A stretch of DNA of 64,000 bases from Rostrohypoxylon terebratum (GCA_022497145.1 MU385949.1:1-64000); one strand, 5' to 3'. Counted from the stretch's first letter, positions 46,489-58,145 are shown. A program made the numbers and translations. The notes: generated by a model from the sequence alone, not told the origin.

Positions 46489-47938
46489 TCACAACTCTAG
46501 CCCAGCCGAGAATTTGCGCGCCACCCAGGCAGCGCCAAACTCCTCGTACTCCTGCTTCGTAACTGAGAGGGCATTGATATGTTGGTGCTTCGCCATACTA
46601 GCACCGCCTAGCCAAGTGCTTGTTATGGGATCTACGGGCCGGGAAATCCGAACAAAACAATCGTCGGGGACGAGCTGGACGATCTCTTTCTGCAGCCTCT
46701 CAACAAAACCACCTAATAGAGAATTACCGCCAACGACGATGATGTTAGCAAGGAGTCCTGGCCATAGCCCGATAGGTAGGCCGCGTAGGGACTGCATGAC
46801 GAGATTCGCAATGCCTGGCTGCCGTATACCGATATCCGAAGGGTGAAATAGAATCTCCGGAACGGTAAAGCGTTCGTTTCTGAGGGTCAACACGTCTTCG
46901 CTAGATTCGCCTAGCCGGCCGGCAGCTAGTTTTCTAGCCCTAGAAGCCTGGACCGGGTCGAATTCGCGGACGATACCTTTCGTTCTCGTATGGAAATCGG
47001 GAAGTACGTAATCTTTAGCTACTCCTCCTCCATTGAGATAATCCTCCCGACGTTCACCCCGGGTGCCTTTCCAAGTACGATCGAGGTCTCCTTTAAAGTC
47101 AAGGGAGACGTAGCAAGCCGTCTCCTTCATCTCGTTCACGATATACGTCTCATTGCGCATGTCGTAGTGGCGAAGAGATAGCAACCGGGTCAAGTAGTTT
47201 GTCAGGAGCTTCCCTCCGACGTCAAGTCTTCGTACGGCGGGGTGAATCGGCTTTCCCTGGAGAATAGGCGTGATGGTGGTATGAGAGTATCCGCTGTCGA
47301 TGAGCAGAAGGATCTCAGCCGGTAATTGAGCGACGGTTCCCGGATCTCTAGGTGTGCGGAGGATGCCTTGTACATCATGATAAGAATTCCAGGACGGGCC
47401 TAGAATGGTGTTAGGAGACCGTCAGCTTGGCCACTTTACAATTTGCGTTTGCGGTCTAGCAAGTTCCTGGAAGGCTTGTAGACTATGTGGACGAGAACTT
47501 ACCGATAGCTCTATAATAGCTAGAGAAGCCAAACTCCTCGAATACCATCTGGTCGCAATTTGTTTGCAGGGCGGGGAGGGAGTTGGACGGTTCGGCAAGC
47601 AAAAGTCGAGTCTCGGACGGGTCACACGGTAGGGTGGCTTTGTCGTCAAAGAATTCGCGGTCCCATATCTCTTTCTGGGCTTCCCAATTTACGACGAAGC
47701 CTTTCTCAACGGGGCGCCTAAAGGCAACCTCGCTAAAGTCGGCACAACTATCTAGTTCGGAGGCGACATAGATCTTTCTGTTGCGATCTCTCGCGATGCA
47801 ATTTGGTATAACGCGAGGCTCATCAACGACATCACCTGTCACATATCCAGCCTTGATGGTGTAAGCGCCGTTATCGAGAACAAGTGTTCGATTTGGCGGC
47901 TCGGGTTGGTGAGCCTTGGACTTCCTAGCTGGTGCCAT
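46489..47938 (-). CDS. ARP6: Actin-related protein 6 (SWR1-type chromatin remodelling subunit)
   Basis: Arp6 is a nuclear actin-fold subunit of the SWR1 complex, which exchanges H2A for H2A.Z. Predicted exons 47938-47503 and 47399-46489 give 448 aa, close to the family's usual 430-470. The 103-nt intron has GTAAGT and CTAG ends and splits a Gly codon. The actin phosphate-1 loop appears as LVLDNGAYTIKAGY near residue 20. The second phosphate motif is LLLIDSGYSHTTITP, and VVGGNSLLGGFVERL is the adenosine-binding loop. The segment ..SRPVDPITSTWLGGASMA.. matches the actin C-terminal region. The N-terminal basic residues (MAPARKSKAH) fit a nuclear protein. Neighbouring genes are unrelated. Confidence 0.94.
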
Positions 47939-48492
47939 GTGATGTTCGAGTTGTTGGATGTGTTGCGTGATCGCACGGTATCGTTGGTATCGTTGATATT
48001 GGTGGTATTGTTAATGTTGTTGTTGGCGTTGGCGTTGTTGTTGGTGTTGGCGTTGTTGTCGTGATGTGATCGAGATGTGCCAGAGCATTGATAGCTACTG
48101 CGGTTAGTTGAGAGAAGTTAATAAGGCTAGTCTGGTCCGGTCTGGTCTGTCTTAACACGTCGAGGAACGTCCACGCATCTGACTCTGGGTGTTGGAAAGT
48201 CAGTTGATACCTAGATACGGTGTAGGTAACATTTTTCCCATGTTCGGTGGCAGGGTTTTAGAGTTGTAAAGAAATAAAGAAATCTACTAGTACTACTAGG
48301 TAATGCATCGATATTGTACAATACCTATACCTATTGGTGTAGTACTACCTCAAAATTTACAGGGGGTCATCCCACCTTACGTAACTAGGAGTGCTCTCAT
48401 GCATAAATCCCAATAATAATGTATTGTACAATACCCCACCTGATTACTACTTATGTACATATGTCATACTACGATTACATCAAATATACATA

Positions 48493-48710
48493 TTGTAATA
48501 GGATTGATGATGTTGTTTTTCTTAAGATTTTAACTTCAAATCTAACACAAGAGAAACGCCTCTTATTTCTTTGATTACGTAGCTCCACCAACAATATGTA
48601 CCTAGCTGCCTAGTACTGTAAGATTGTAGGAATAAAAGATGATGTTTTTTCTAAGATTTTAACTTTCAATCTAAAACCAGCAAATCCCCTCTTAATCACT
48701 CTATTACATA
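48493..48710. repeat. Diverged direct duplication, about 87 bp per copy
   Basis: Copy A (48493-48580) and copy B (48624-48710) share GATGATGTT, TAAGATTTTAACTT, AATCTAA and CCTCTTA in the same order, about 131 bp apart, with scattered substitutions and small indels. No terminal repeats or target duplications are obvious. Confidence 0.65.
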
Positions 48711-48766
48711 ATACACCCTACAGCACTCAAGACTTAAGTCATCAAGGGCACATTCATCACACCACT

Positions 48767-48800
48767 CACTTTACACTTTACACTTTACACTTTACACACT
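48767..48800. repeat. CACTTTA tandem repeat
   Basis: About four and a half 7-bp units in the intergenic DNA downstream of the AA8 gene. Confidence 0.75.
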
Positions 48801-49152
48801 TCACACTTTATACCTCACAAGTACTTACTATTCACTACTACTCATCACTCATCACTTACCCCATTCGACATCCGCCATTCACTATACCATACACTTAGTA
48901 TTCTCGGAATCTCACTTGTCAACCTGTATCGTCTCATCTCTCCCACCGGTAATTATATACAGACGTATATTGTATATTTTCATCTATGTGTTTCCCGTGC
49001 TACCTCCTAGTAGTAACCTAACTATTCGGCCATGGGCACCTGTCCAAGCTACGCCATGATAACGAATGCCTCGAATATTATAACTCTGTGCTACTCTGAT
49101 TATAAGTCCAAAGTGATTCTGCATTTTCGTTGTTTCGTCGAGCTGTTGTTAC

Positions 49153-49940
49153 CTACGCCGGTGTGTTGGTTGTCACCCACTCCTGGAACTTATCAGACCT
49201 TGCTCCGGCCAAGTCGTGAATCCACCGTCCGACGTTGTCGTGGATGCTGAAGCCAGACTCGGAATTCGCCGGCTCCTCCACCGGAGTATTCGAGAACGCG
49301 TACGCGAAGTTGGTATCCCCTGCCCCGTTCAGGATGTACGGGTTCCCGTCGAAGTCCGTCCAGCTGGCGCAGCCTGTGCAGAGAGCGGTGAATTTGAAAT
49401 GGGTTTCGTTGACACCGGTGCCTTTGAGAACCGTGTACTTGGCATCCGCATACGTCCCAGGCACGTAGTAGCCGCTTCTTCTGATCAGCCAAACATGTTC
49501 CCGTCTCTCCAAGTAGAGTACTCATGAAAGTCGGATACGTCACTCACGTGGCTTGGCGCGAAGAAAATTGAACCGAGTTGCCGTCCTTCCATACGACAGT
49601 CAAAGGGTTGTACGTCATCGCGCCACCCCAGGCCCATCCGGCCCAGCCCAACTCGACAGGCGCTACTACCTGGAGGATCACATCGTAACCAGCATCGCCG
49701 CTTGCCTCTGCTGGAAGGGCTAGTCGATAGGTGATTCCGTCTGTGCTGGTGTAAGACTGGAAGCTAATCCCAGTGTCAGCGTCCACAAACGGAGTCGAGT
49801 CCGTCTGAGCAACGACTGCAGAACTGTTAGTATACTACCCGAAATCTTCCTCCAAGGATTTATCCCTCGAGGGCCACACAGTGCCACCTACCAGAGCCGG
49901 CAAGGCTAGCGATACTAGTCACAACACTGGACAGCTTCAT
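49153..49940 (-). CDS. Secreted stand-alone AA8 cytochrome b domain (cellobiose-dehydrogenase cytochrome type)
   Basis: An extracellular haem protein of the DOMON-like fold that serves as electron carrier. In cellobiose dehydrogenase this domain passes electrons to lytic polysaccharide monooxygenases. Predicted exons 49940-49892, 49815-49548 and 49480-49153 give 214 aa; introns are 76 and 67 nt. A signal peptide (MKLSSVVTSIASLAGSVVAQ) is completed by splicing. The haem ligands of the family are recognisable: M83 in GWAWGGAMTYNPL and H186 in GFSIHDNVG. Two Cys (CTGC, 140-143) may form a disulfide. No flavin dehydrogenase domain, membrane helix or cellulose-binding module follows, so it is a free-standing AA8 unit. 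The exon-3 acceptor could be three bases downstream (CAG/AAG choice), changing one residue. A TATA-like box lies near 50,034. Confidence 0.88.
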
Positions 49941-50033
49941 GATTGAATTTTTATAAATTACGTAGCTGGGGAAGAGGTGAAAAGCCAGTCTTACGAAGAA
50001 GCCATTACGAATGTCTGGAAAGGAGCACCGCCC

Positions 50034-50042
50034 TTTATATTT
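50034..50042 (-). promoter_or_regulatory. TATA-like box of the AA8 cytochrome gene
   Basis: On the minus strand the sequence AAATATAAA lies about 95 nt upstream of the ATG at 49940, a usual spacing for a strongly regulated secreted protein. Confidence 0.45.
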
Positions 50043-51583
50043 GGCGGAAGGAAATGTCACAGCGTCATCGCACTCCCAGGATATGGCTTCAACCGAGGGA
50101 AAATTAATTTAGAGAGCTCCTCCGCAACAGCCAATACGGGCGGACCGATATAGTACCGCTACGCATCAAGAAATCGCCTAGGTCATTGTGTCGGATTGGT
50201 TCCTCACGACGTAAGATCGAGAAATGCCAGCGTCGCCCCTTGCTACGTTCTTCTCAGCGCGTCCAGAGCCAACGTGGCATAAATAGCTGACTATTTTGAG
50301 CCGGAATAGCAAACAGCGCCAAGTATTTGCCCCTTGAGTAGGTATGCAGTAGGACACGGCGGACCATGGGCCATGGGCCATGGAGGATGTATTCCTACTA
50401 CGAAAATTTAGGAATGGAGTTCTTCACTCCGCGTGGGGACTGCAGGTCACAATAAGCCGAGTTGGGAAGAGGCGCAATCATAATCTCCCAGAAGCATGTG
50501 CCTGGGTAACATCAGAACGAGACCAAGAGACCGTCCGCTCCCAAGCCCACTAACGTCGTAGGTAGAGTGGATTAGTTTTACATCGGACTTGATTGGGTCT
50601 TTCGGGGCCCTGGCGAGGGTTCCCGGAATCTGTATTAGGCTGAATCTGCAAGTTATTTTACTAGTATATCTCTACGTTCCGCGCCGGGTTTCTGGCAATA
50701 GACCACCCTTGGAAAAATGAAGTCGATCCTCGTTAACTGTGAAATTATAAACAAGCATTTGCTTTTCTTTTCATCGAGGCTATCTTATACCTCCTAATAC
50801 ATGCTCGAAAATGAAACCGCCAAAAGAAGAACCCAGCAATTTAGCCTACCAACATGCAAAGATATCGGTGGCATATATATACAAACATATATCAAAAATG
50901 TTCAAATCTATTCATTGAAAGTCTTGGTATGATGATATCACTTAACATCAGACATCTTGAAGCTAAGACCGCGTATTATGTATACTTCTAGTATTATTTC
51001 TTTCATCGTAGGTACCTATACAGTATAACCATATTAAATCTCAACTATCAAATTCGATATGCGAACCTAAACAGTCGAATATGCCATCGTTAATACACCA
51101 TCTACGTATTTCTTTACTTTATGTATTCTTTTCCCCTCTTATAATTCTTTGTAAAATGCTTCATCACATATTACTTCTCCTTATATGCCATGCGACTCAG
51201 TGACCGACAATTATTTGAAGACAGTTTATCTATATTTTATTTATCCAACTTATGCGATTAGGTATGATTTAAGAACGAAGCGAGGGAGCGAGGGTGCTTA
51301 CTACCTGACAGTTGACTACCTAGTACCTACTACCTAGTAGGTTCATACCCATGGCGCCAATCAGCCGAGATGAACCTCTCGCCTATGTGGTACCTATGCC
51401 TATCTTGGGAGGGAGGGAGGGAGGAGGAGGAGGAGCTCTGTTTGTGGATCTATCATTTTTCTGTCGGCTTTCTTTCCGAGGTGGCAGGGTGGTTAGCATG
51501 TCAGACTGTAGGTATTAATGGAAACCCCCAGATGAAGTCTTTGCGATATGTTTGATGAGTACCTATCGTATGACGGTTTGGCA

Positions 51584-51610
51584 ACCCTAACCCTAACCCC
51601 AACCCCAACC
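51584..51610. repeat. Short interstitial telomere-like run
   Basis: Two CCCTAA units pass into CCCCAA units. CCCTAA is the telomere repeat of most filamentous ascomycetes, but the run is too short to mark a chromosome end. Confidence 0.6.
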
Positions 51611-52164
51611 CACCGCGTCTTTTTCCCTCTTTTCGAATCTATCTCTACCTAGGTACATACCTAGTACCTATATAAATGTGTGCCTTACTGTCATGAAATC
51701 GTAGATACTAGAAGTTAAGAGGGAGATTTGTACACCAAGGAATTTCTGATGTACCTAGGACCTACATACATGGTAACTAACTGGTCTTATGTTTCTATCA
51801 GGTACCTATTGCTAATACTACCTAATTGGTGTTCGCTCGGACATCCGAGAAGTATGTACATAACCTAGGACATACTAGGTATGTAGTACCTGTGCCTAGC
51901 CCTGCTAAGCTTCCAGGCTTGAGCTGTTTTCGTCTCGGTAAGTGCCGTGGCGGCGCCACAAGGCTAACCGAGTGCGTATAGAGATCGCTGATAGAATGCC
52001 TCCATGAGAGCTAGGTTAGATGACGTGCTTCTCTTATGTATCTTATCTTGCATAGCTCGACATTACTAGGTACACTATGTACTATATATTCCACATCCCC
52101 TCTGGCTTTATTCCCTATAGGCCGAGAGGGATAAGAGTCTTAAGATACTTTCCGCTTCGTGTAA

Positions 52165-52227
52165 GGGACAGACACAAGACACAAGACACAAGACACAAGG
52201 CACAAGACACAAGACATAAGACATAGG
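52165..52227. repeat. Heptamer minisatellite (GACACAA)
   Basis: About eight 7-bp units in tandem with single-base variants (GGCACAA, GACATAA) toward the 3' end, about 630 bp upstream of the aldo/keto reductase start. Confidence 0.85.
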
Positions 52228-52304
52228 TAAGCAGATTCACCGCCGTTCCGCCGCTCCTAGGTCGTCTTTGTAAGTGGTGGTGATCCATTCTATTGATATC
52301 GTAG

Positions 52305-52350
52305 TGATAATGATAATGATAATGACGATGACGATGACGATGACGATGAC
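52305..52350. repeat. ATAATG to ACGATG hexamer array
   Basis: About three GATAAT units change abruptly into about four GACGAT units, a slippage repeat with a fixed internal variant. Confidence 0.75.
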
Positions 52351-52850
52351 AACATCGATTTTTTTAGAACAGATATTCCGCCGGAGCCAGGACGGGAGAC
52401 TAACTGTTAGGTAACTAGCATAACTAGCATACATCTACTATATTTATTACACTGAAACTCCTCACTATTCACTATTAAATCTCTTTCTATCTAGGTTAGA
52501 TCGATCTCCCTATCCCCTTAATCCCCTATTCACCCCACTTTCATGTGCCCATGTGCAAGACCCTGAAAATCCCTCGATTAATTATTCCTTTTTATCTCCA
52601 TGGTGCCCGTGTCAAGGGTCCAGCCGACGTATAGCATCCTCATTAGGTTACGAGTATAACAAAAATAAAATAACTAGTTGTGCCAACACGATATCCTCAA
52701 CATATACCTGGTCTCTGCGGCGGGATCCAAGGTCTGAAAATACCCTAAATTATAGTCAAAAAGGGAATCCAGGGAAGTTTACAAAGGCAGAAAGGAAAAG
52801 AAAAGAAACCGAAAAAAAAATTAAAGAAACATACCCCCCCTCTCTTCGTC

Positions 52851-54041
52851 ATGGGTTCCTTAATCTCGGATCGTCAACCACTCCACGACTCTATCCCCCC
52901 TTTGGTCCTTGGCACGGCTACGTTCAATACGCAGTACGTCCCGAACCCCTTCGACCTACCTGCCCTGTCTATCGTGTCCCGCGCTCTCGATCTCGGCGTC
53001 CATGCTTTTGATACTTCGCCGTACTACGGACCCTCGGAGCTCATCCTAGGCGATGCGCTGGCGCATCCGTCCGTCGCTCAGAAGCACCCGCGCTCCTCCT
53101 ACTTCCTAGTCACCAAGGCCGGCCGCATCGCCAGCGACATCTTTGACTATAGCCCCGCCTGGGTCCGGTCCTCGGTGTTACGTAGTCTCGAGCGCCTGCA
53201 TACTTCCTACCTGGACCTAGTTTACATGCACGACGTCGAGTTCGTTTCCCCGTCCGAGGTTCTGACGGCCGTGCTAGAACTTCGCCGGCTGCGGGGCGAA
53301 GGCATCGTCCGATATGTCGGCATCAGCGGGTATCCGGTCGAGGCGCTGTGCACGCTCGCTGAGATGATCCGTCGCGAGACAGGAGAGCCGCTCGACGCCG
53401 TACTTAGTTATGGCCACTTTACCGTGCAGAACACGACGCTGGGAGCCGAGGCAATGTCACGGTTCGAGCGCGCCGGCGTAGACGTCGTTCTCAATGCCAG
53501 TATGTTAGGCATGGGCCTGCTGACGACGAGGGGCGTCGATGCAGGGCCTATGGCTAAGTGGCATCCGAGCCCGAATGGGCTAAGGAAGGCTTGTCAAGAT
53601 CTTGTTCCTATCGCGACGAACGCAGGCGAGAAACTAGAGGTCGTCGCCATCCGCTGGGCTTTAGATAACTGGGCCAGAGCTGGCGCGCCTAGAGGAGGCC
53701 GCACTCCTCAGTTGTCGGTTCGTGACCGAGTCGGTGTCAGCGTCATGGGCATCTCCAGTGTTGTCGAATTAGAGGAGACATGTCGAGTCTTTAACAGCGT
53801 GATAGAGGGTTTGGAGCCGGAGACAGCCAACGTTGAACAGACGAAACGAAGGCAATGGAGCACTGACCGACGACAAACGATTCAGCAGGTGGTTGAACAG
53901 ATGTGGACTATCTTAGGCCGGTGGAAAGATTATAGCTGGAGTAGCCCTGATCCTGGATTTGTTAACGCTCGAAACCCTACCGAGGTCGTCAAGTCACCGA
54001 TGAGCGTCAATGTTGAGGAGTTGCCAGTGCTGAACAATTGA
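52851..54041 (+). CDS. ARA2: Aldo/keto reductase, D-arabinose 1-dehydrogenase (NAD+) type
   Basis: A 396-residue single-exon aldo/keto reductase. The closest family I recognise is the yeast Ara2 / L-galactose dehydrogenase group. Ara2 oxidises D-arabinose to D-arabinono-lactone in the cytosol, a step toward D-erythroascorbate, the fungal vitamin C analogue. The catalytic tetrad is visible: D54 and Y59 (FDTSPYYG), K89 (VTKAGR) and H127 (YMHDVE). GTATFNTQY at the N-terminus, GISGYPV and SVMGISSVVELEE fit the barrel's cofactor-binding strands. It is about 60 residues longer than yeast Ara2; the extra length is mainly in the C-terminal part (NVEQTKRRQWSTDR...). The start at 52851 is the first ATG in a conserved context. 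The assignment to D-arabinose rather than another aldose rests on family similarity alone. Confidence 0.88.
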   Translation: MGSLISDRQPLHDSIPPLVLGTATFNTQYVPNPFDLPALSIVSRALDLGVHAFDTSPYYGPSELILGDALAHPSVAQKHPRSSYFLVTKAGRIASDIFDYSPAWVRSSVLRSLERLHTSYLDLVYMHDVEFVSPSEVLTAVLELRRLRGEGIVRYVGISGYPVEALCTLAEMIRRETGEPLDAVLSYGHFTVQNTTLGAEAMSRFERAGVDVVLNASMLGMGLLTTRGVDAGPMAKWHPSPNGLRKACQDLVPIATNAGEKLEVVAIRWALDNWARAGAPRGGRTPQLSVRDRVGVSVMGISSVVELEETCRVFNSVIEGLEPETANVEQTKRRQWSTDRRQTIQQVVEQMWTILGRWKDYSWSSPDPGFVNARNPTEVVKSPMSVNVEELPVLNN

Positions 54042-54902
54042 CAACATACTCCTCTACCTGCGGATTGATGAGTGTTGTAATAATCGTGGACGTATTTTTA
54101 TAGTATTAAAGTGTCACGGTGCTTTGCCTGATCTTTCTCCATTCTTTTTCCCTCTCATCTTATAGAACTGGTCTATCTAGCTATGGAAGGAAGAAATTTC
54201 GGGCCAATCATTGCCAGGGACTGTAAATATCACTTTCCGATCTGCGATACGTAGAACCATTTTTTTTTGCCACCATGTCACCGTTACATTTTGGACATCT
54301 CTATCTCTTCTTCTCCGGTTGTACAGACGTGATTCAACGCATGGACTAGGTCGACATTCAACCTCGGAACTTATATGGGTTAAGACACGAATGGTGAATG
54401 CGGTATTCGCATGGTATCAAACCTACATAATGTCCTTCACTCTTCTCCAGTGCACCCAGGTGGCTAAATTGGTTGCAGCAATAAGGCTGTGGCGTGTTGT
54501 GTTGTTCTCTCGCACCGGCGTTGCTTCTTCTAACTGACCGGAGAACTAATATCATTCAATGTGTCGGTGATACTATTTACTGGCTCGTAATAGCGCTAGA
54601 CATAAAAGACGGCTACACAGTCTACTTGCTTAGGAGATCTCAGTTTCCGTCGGAAGGGTGTCTGGATTCTTGTATGCCCCGTCGCTCACTGACCTCGCTC
54701 GAGGAGATTATCTTAATCGCCATTGAATCCACGTAATCTATGTATACAATCCTTAACTCCCAACGAATGAAAGTCAACAGTGCCCACCTCCCCCTTTAAT
54801 GCAAATAACGTGAACCTTGGTCCTAGTATCTCTTCATTTGGCCAGACTCCCCCTTAGCAAAGATATAGTAATAAACGGCGAGGGCGGGGAAGTGGAGTAA
54901 TA
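54042..54902. other. Convergent intergenic region
   Basis: About 860 bp between the stops of the aldo/keto reductase (+) and SIP5-like (-) genes. Frames at 54,211-54,736 show no domain. Nothing else seen. Confidence 0.55.
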
Positions 54903-57579
54903 TCACTGAGTGACTTCGTGTGATCTCTTCGCCAGGTCGACATGCCCAAGTCGCTTCGAATCCTCGCTATCATCGTCAGCGGGAACCGGGGTGTCGGGGG
55001 TGATCATGAGTTCTGGCGGTGATGTGCCATCTTCGTTCCTCTCTCTCGAGCTATGATTATCCCCGCGAGTTTCTAGCTTTGGGGGTCCTACACGGCTACC
55101 CCCTCCATTTTCGGTGAGAGTGTCTATGGCATGTTCTACATGTTCGCCGTGAGCTTCCTCTGCGTCAGCAGGTTTATTACCCGGACTTGCATCCTCGACC
55201 TCGGGCGACTGATTCTCGCCGTCTATGGGGACGCCCACCATCTCTGCCAGACTCCTGAAATTGAACATGGGCTCCGAATTCGTATTGTCACCCTCTTCGC
55301 TACGTACAGCCAGACTGAGACCGCTTGACCGCGGATCCTCAGGTTCGGCGCCTGAGTTCCTGCCGGTATAGCTGCCCGGCATGCTATCAAGGCCGCTGGA
55401 GCTGACAGAGCTGGCGTTGCTCATTTGGCGTAGATGCGAAGACCCCCGTATGGGCTGTGACGGCACGGGAATTGGTAGAGATGGTATGCTACTACCAGTC
55501 TTTTGGGTGTCTTGATTATCGCTACGGTCGATGGCTTTTCCCTTGTTACCCGACGTCGATGCCGAGGCTGAAGCCGCTACAGATGTGGGATCTGGAGGTT
55601 GATCGGAAGCTTGACCGGCGATAGGACCACTGGCTGCGGTCGAACTGGCTTCCATGCGTAAGTTACTAGTAGCACTGTTGCCACGCCTTCGTCCGAGTCC
55701 TAAACTAAGGGAGCTTGCACTTGCACCGCTACCACCACTATACACATCACCCTTCTTTTTAGAAGCCTTTCGGTCTTCCTTCTCTTTCTTCTTAGCCTCT
55801 TTCCGAGCTTCTTTCTCGGCCTTCTTCCGTCGCTCTTCCTCGTCCGCCAAGCTCAACCTTATCGCTTCGGCCATCATTAGACTTTCGAGGTGTGCGGCAT
55901 CTAACCGTTCGCGGCCCGGGCCGATTCTACTAGATGCGTTACGGGCGCCGGGATCAGGAGCAGAGGGAACATCGGCTCCGCCGTCATTTGGCTGTGGGTT
56001 GGAGGGGTGGCCGGGGCTCTCGTTACCCCGGTGCCCCCCGGCATTCCTACGGCTGAATCGGGATGACCGGCCAAATATCGTACGAGATTCCTGATTCCCC
56101 ATCACGAAAGCTGCGTGGTGCAGGGCGTCGGCGGCCGCTGCTCTGCGGCGCTGCTGGGCACGAGCCGCAGCTAGCTTAGTAGACCAGTCGGGTCGAATGC
56201 GATCGGTGGTGATAACTCCGGGCGCGTTAGCGGACACGCTCTGTGTTCGTCGGCGGTTCGCATTGGCGGAAGGCGTGGCTAAAGTCGGAGAAAGGGTCGA
56301 GCTGAGGGAGCTGGAAGAAGACATAGCCGTGCCCATAGCACCAACTGTAGACGGGTTGAACGCATACGTTATACCGCGGCGGAAAGGAGGAGGCTCATAT
56401 GTCACGCCGAATTCTGTCTGAGTGCAATAAGGACATTTGGCAGGCTCCATAATGAGCTCTCCCTCGTGCTCCTCCGGATTGGCCGGGGTTTGGGCGCCTT
56501 CCTCTTCAGCGTGATGCTCGGGAAGATGCGGATCGGGGCGCTTGATTTGCACGAAGCATTCGCTGCAGATGATTTGACAGCAACATCGTGTGCGGTTCAA
56601 GTATGGAGGGTAATACATCAGGCAGAGCGGACACTCGATTCCCTCTTTATACAAGAAAACCTCTAGTGGTTGGCCATTGACGAACGGGTCATTAGGTAGG
56701 TTGATTTCGCGAGGAGCAATGATATCTGTATGCGGTCCACTGCGAGACAAGTTGAGGGCTGCGGCCAAAGATTTCTTGTGGGGTTTAAAGGGCGAGTTAG
56801 TTCTCGGCGCAACAGGCGACGTGGGAGATGGTAAAGTTGAGCTAGGATTAGAAGCAGGGATGTCGGAAGAGACCGAGAGAGTTCTGGAACCCATTGGGAC
56901 TGTGAGGTTGGGCGTCGAGGTAGCTGGAGACTCGACAGGCCTGGGCTGCGGAATAAGATTATCGGGGACCTCATCAGCAGGAGGAATCTCGAGACCACGG
57001 GCCGCAGCGATGATTTGATGCTCTGCCCAGTTATCTTGAAAATCGTCCAAGCCACGCCAAAAAGGCGCTATCTTTCTTTCGATCTGTCGTTGCCGAGTGG
57101 TAGGGTTAGCTTGGCTGCGAGGAACACAGATGAGGCACACGAAGAGTAGACGTCCTTAGATGAGATCCGAGAACAAAGGGGCGTTTACTTGCCTGCAATT
57201 GGCGGACCACGGGCTTATTGAAATCCTCGGACGCCGTATATATGCCCATAGTAACGAGATAGCCACCATCAACGTGCTCTTCTTTCATGCTGCGTTCGCG
57301 CTCCTTGAGTCGTGCCACTCGTTCTCTCTCGAGTCTTCGCGCTTCCTTCTCTTGTTTCGTTTCTCGGTGCTCAAAGGGGGCATCCTGATGACGAGAGCTC
57401 GACGAATTGCCGAATTGCAGCGATAAGCCTCCTAGTTCCGGTCGGCTAGCACGCCTCGATCGATCGGGTAAATCACCATGATACCCAGCACCAGCTGAAC
57501 TTCCGCCGGGATCCATGTGAGAGCCATGACCTCCCATACGGGAGCCACCCCTCGCATCTTTCGTATGCGTGTTCCCCAT
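54903..57579 (-). CDS. SIP5: SIP5-like protein (Snf1-interacting, RING-like)
   Basis: In yeast Sip5 binds the Snf1 kinase and the Reg1-Glc7 phosphatase in glucose signalling. Predicted exons 57579-57193 and 57083-54903 give 855 aa. The intron (109 nt) uses a GC donor (CAG/GCAAGT), a GCTAAC branch site and a CAG acceptor. This join yields the conserved [23 protein letters not shown], whereas reading on or using GT sites does not. Residues about 50-115 include a charged helix ([27 protein letters not shown]). A RING-like Cys cluster begins near 280 ([28 protein letters not shown]) and continues to AKCPYC. Downstream are an [26 protein letters not shown] charged helix and long Ser/Pro-rich disorder. 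MGNTHTKD at the N-terminus suggests possible N-myristoylation (MGxxxT/S). It is longer than yeast Sip5, as is usual in moulds. Confidence 0.9.
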
Positions 57580-58104
57580 GTTTGGTGACTATTGAGAAAA
57601 CCCGCAATGGATGTCGTGCCGATCGCGTCTGGTTAGACCGGTAACCTCTACAGGATGATACTATTTTTCTCTTATCCCCCACGTCTTCTCTTTCCTGGTT
57701 TTTCCTTTATGGAGGAGTCTTGGGAACGACGCCGCTAAAGTCGATCGAAAAGGATGTTGGTCATATACATGTACAATGTCGGATATTAGACCAAGGAAGG
57801 TCGAGGCCGAAGGATGACGAGTTGGTCGATAAGAACCAATAGAACAAATGGCGAGAAGGTCGCAGAGGCTCCGTGCGTTGAAATCACCAATTTAAAAGAG
57901 TGCGACGTAATAGACTCGACTGGCAGGTGAGCGGTATTTGTATCCTATCTCGCCGAATAGTCGTTAGAAAGCGGTTCTGTATAGACAACTTCGAAGAAGA
58001 GAAAGGGAATATAAACATGAGATTTGGAAGGAAATTCGGGGTAGAGGAAAAAGGCCAACGACAGGCTATACGGCATATATAACATATATAACATATACAC
58101 ACCA

Positions 58105-58145
58105 GATAGACACAGACAGACAGGACAGACAGACAGGACAGACAG
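58105..58145. repeat. GACA/CAGACAGG tandem repeat
   Basis: Imperfect tandem copies of AGACAGACAGG in the SIP5 upstream region. Confidence 0.75.

Larger units (their letters stand above)
47939..49152. other. Intergenic region with GTT-rich and CTTTACA repeats
   Basis: Just upstream of ARP6 is a GTTGTTGGC-type triplet-rich array (48,005-48,060). A diverged duplicated block lies at 48493-48580 and 48624-48710, and a CACTTTA array at 48,767-48,800. No gene seen. Confidence 0.55.
49941..52850. other. Gene-poor intergenic region between divergent AA8 and aldo/keto reductase genes
   Basis: About 2.9 kb without a recognisable gene. It holds CCATGGG units (50,362-50,384), an AT-rich part (50,750-51,270), a CCCTAA/CCCCAA run (51,584-51,610), CCTAGGTAC clusters (51,640-51,900), a heptamer minisatellite (52,165-52,227) and an ATAATG/ACGATG array (52,305-52,350). 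Confidence 0.55.

Noticed and set aside
49193..49527. Competing frames on both strands over the AA8 gene
   Set aside because: They overlap the exon containing the haem-binding His and have no family match.
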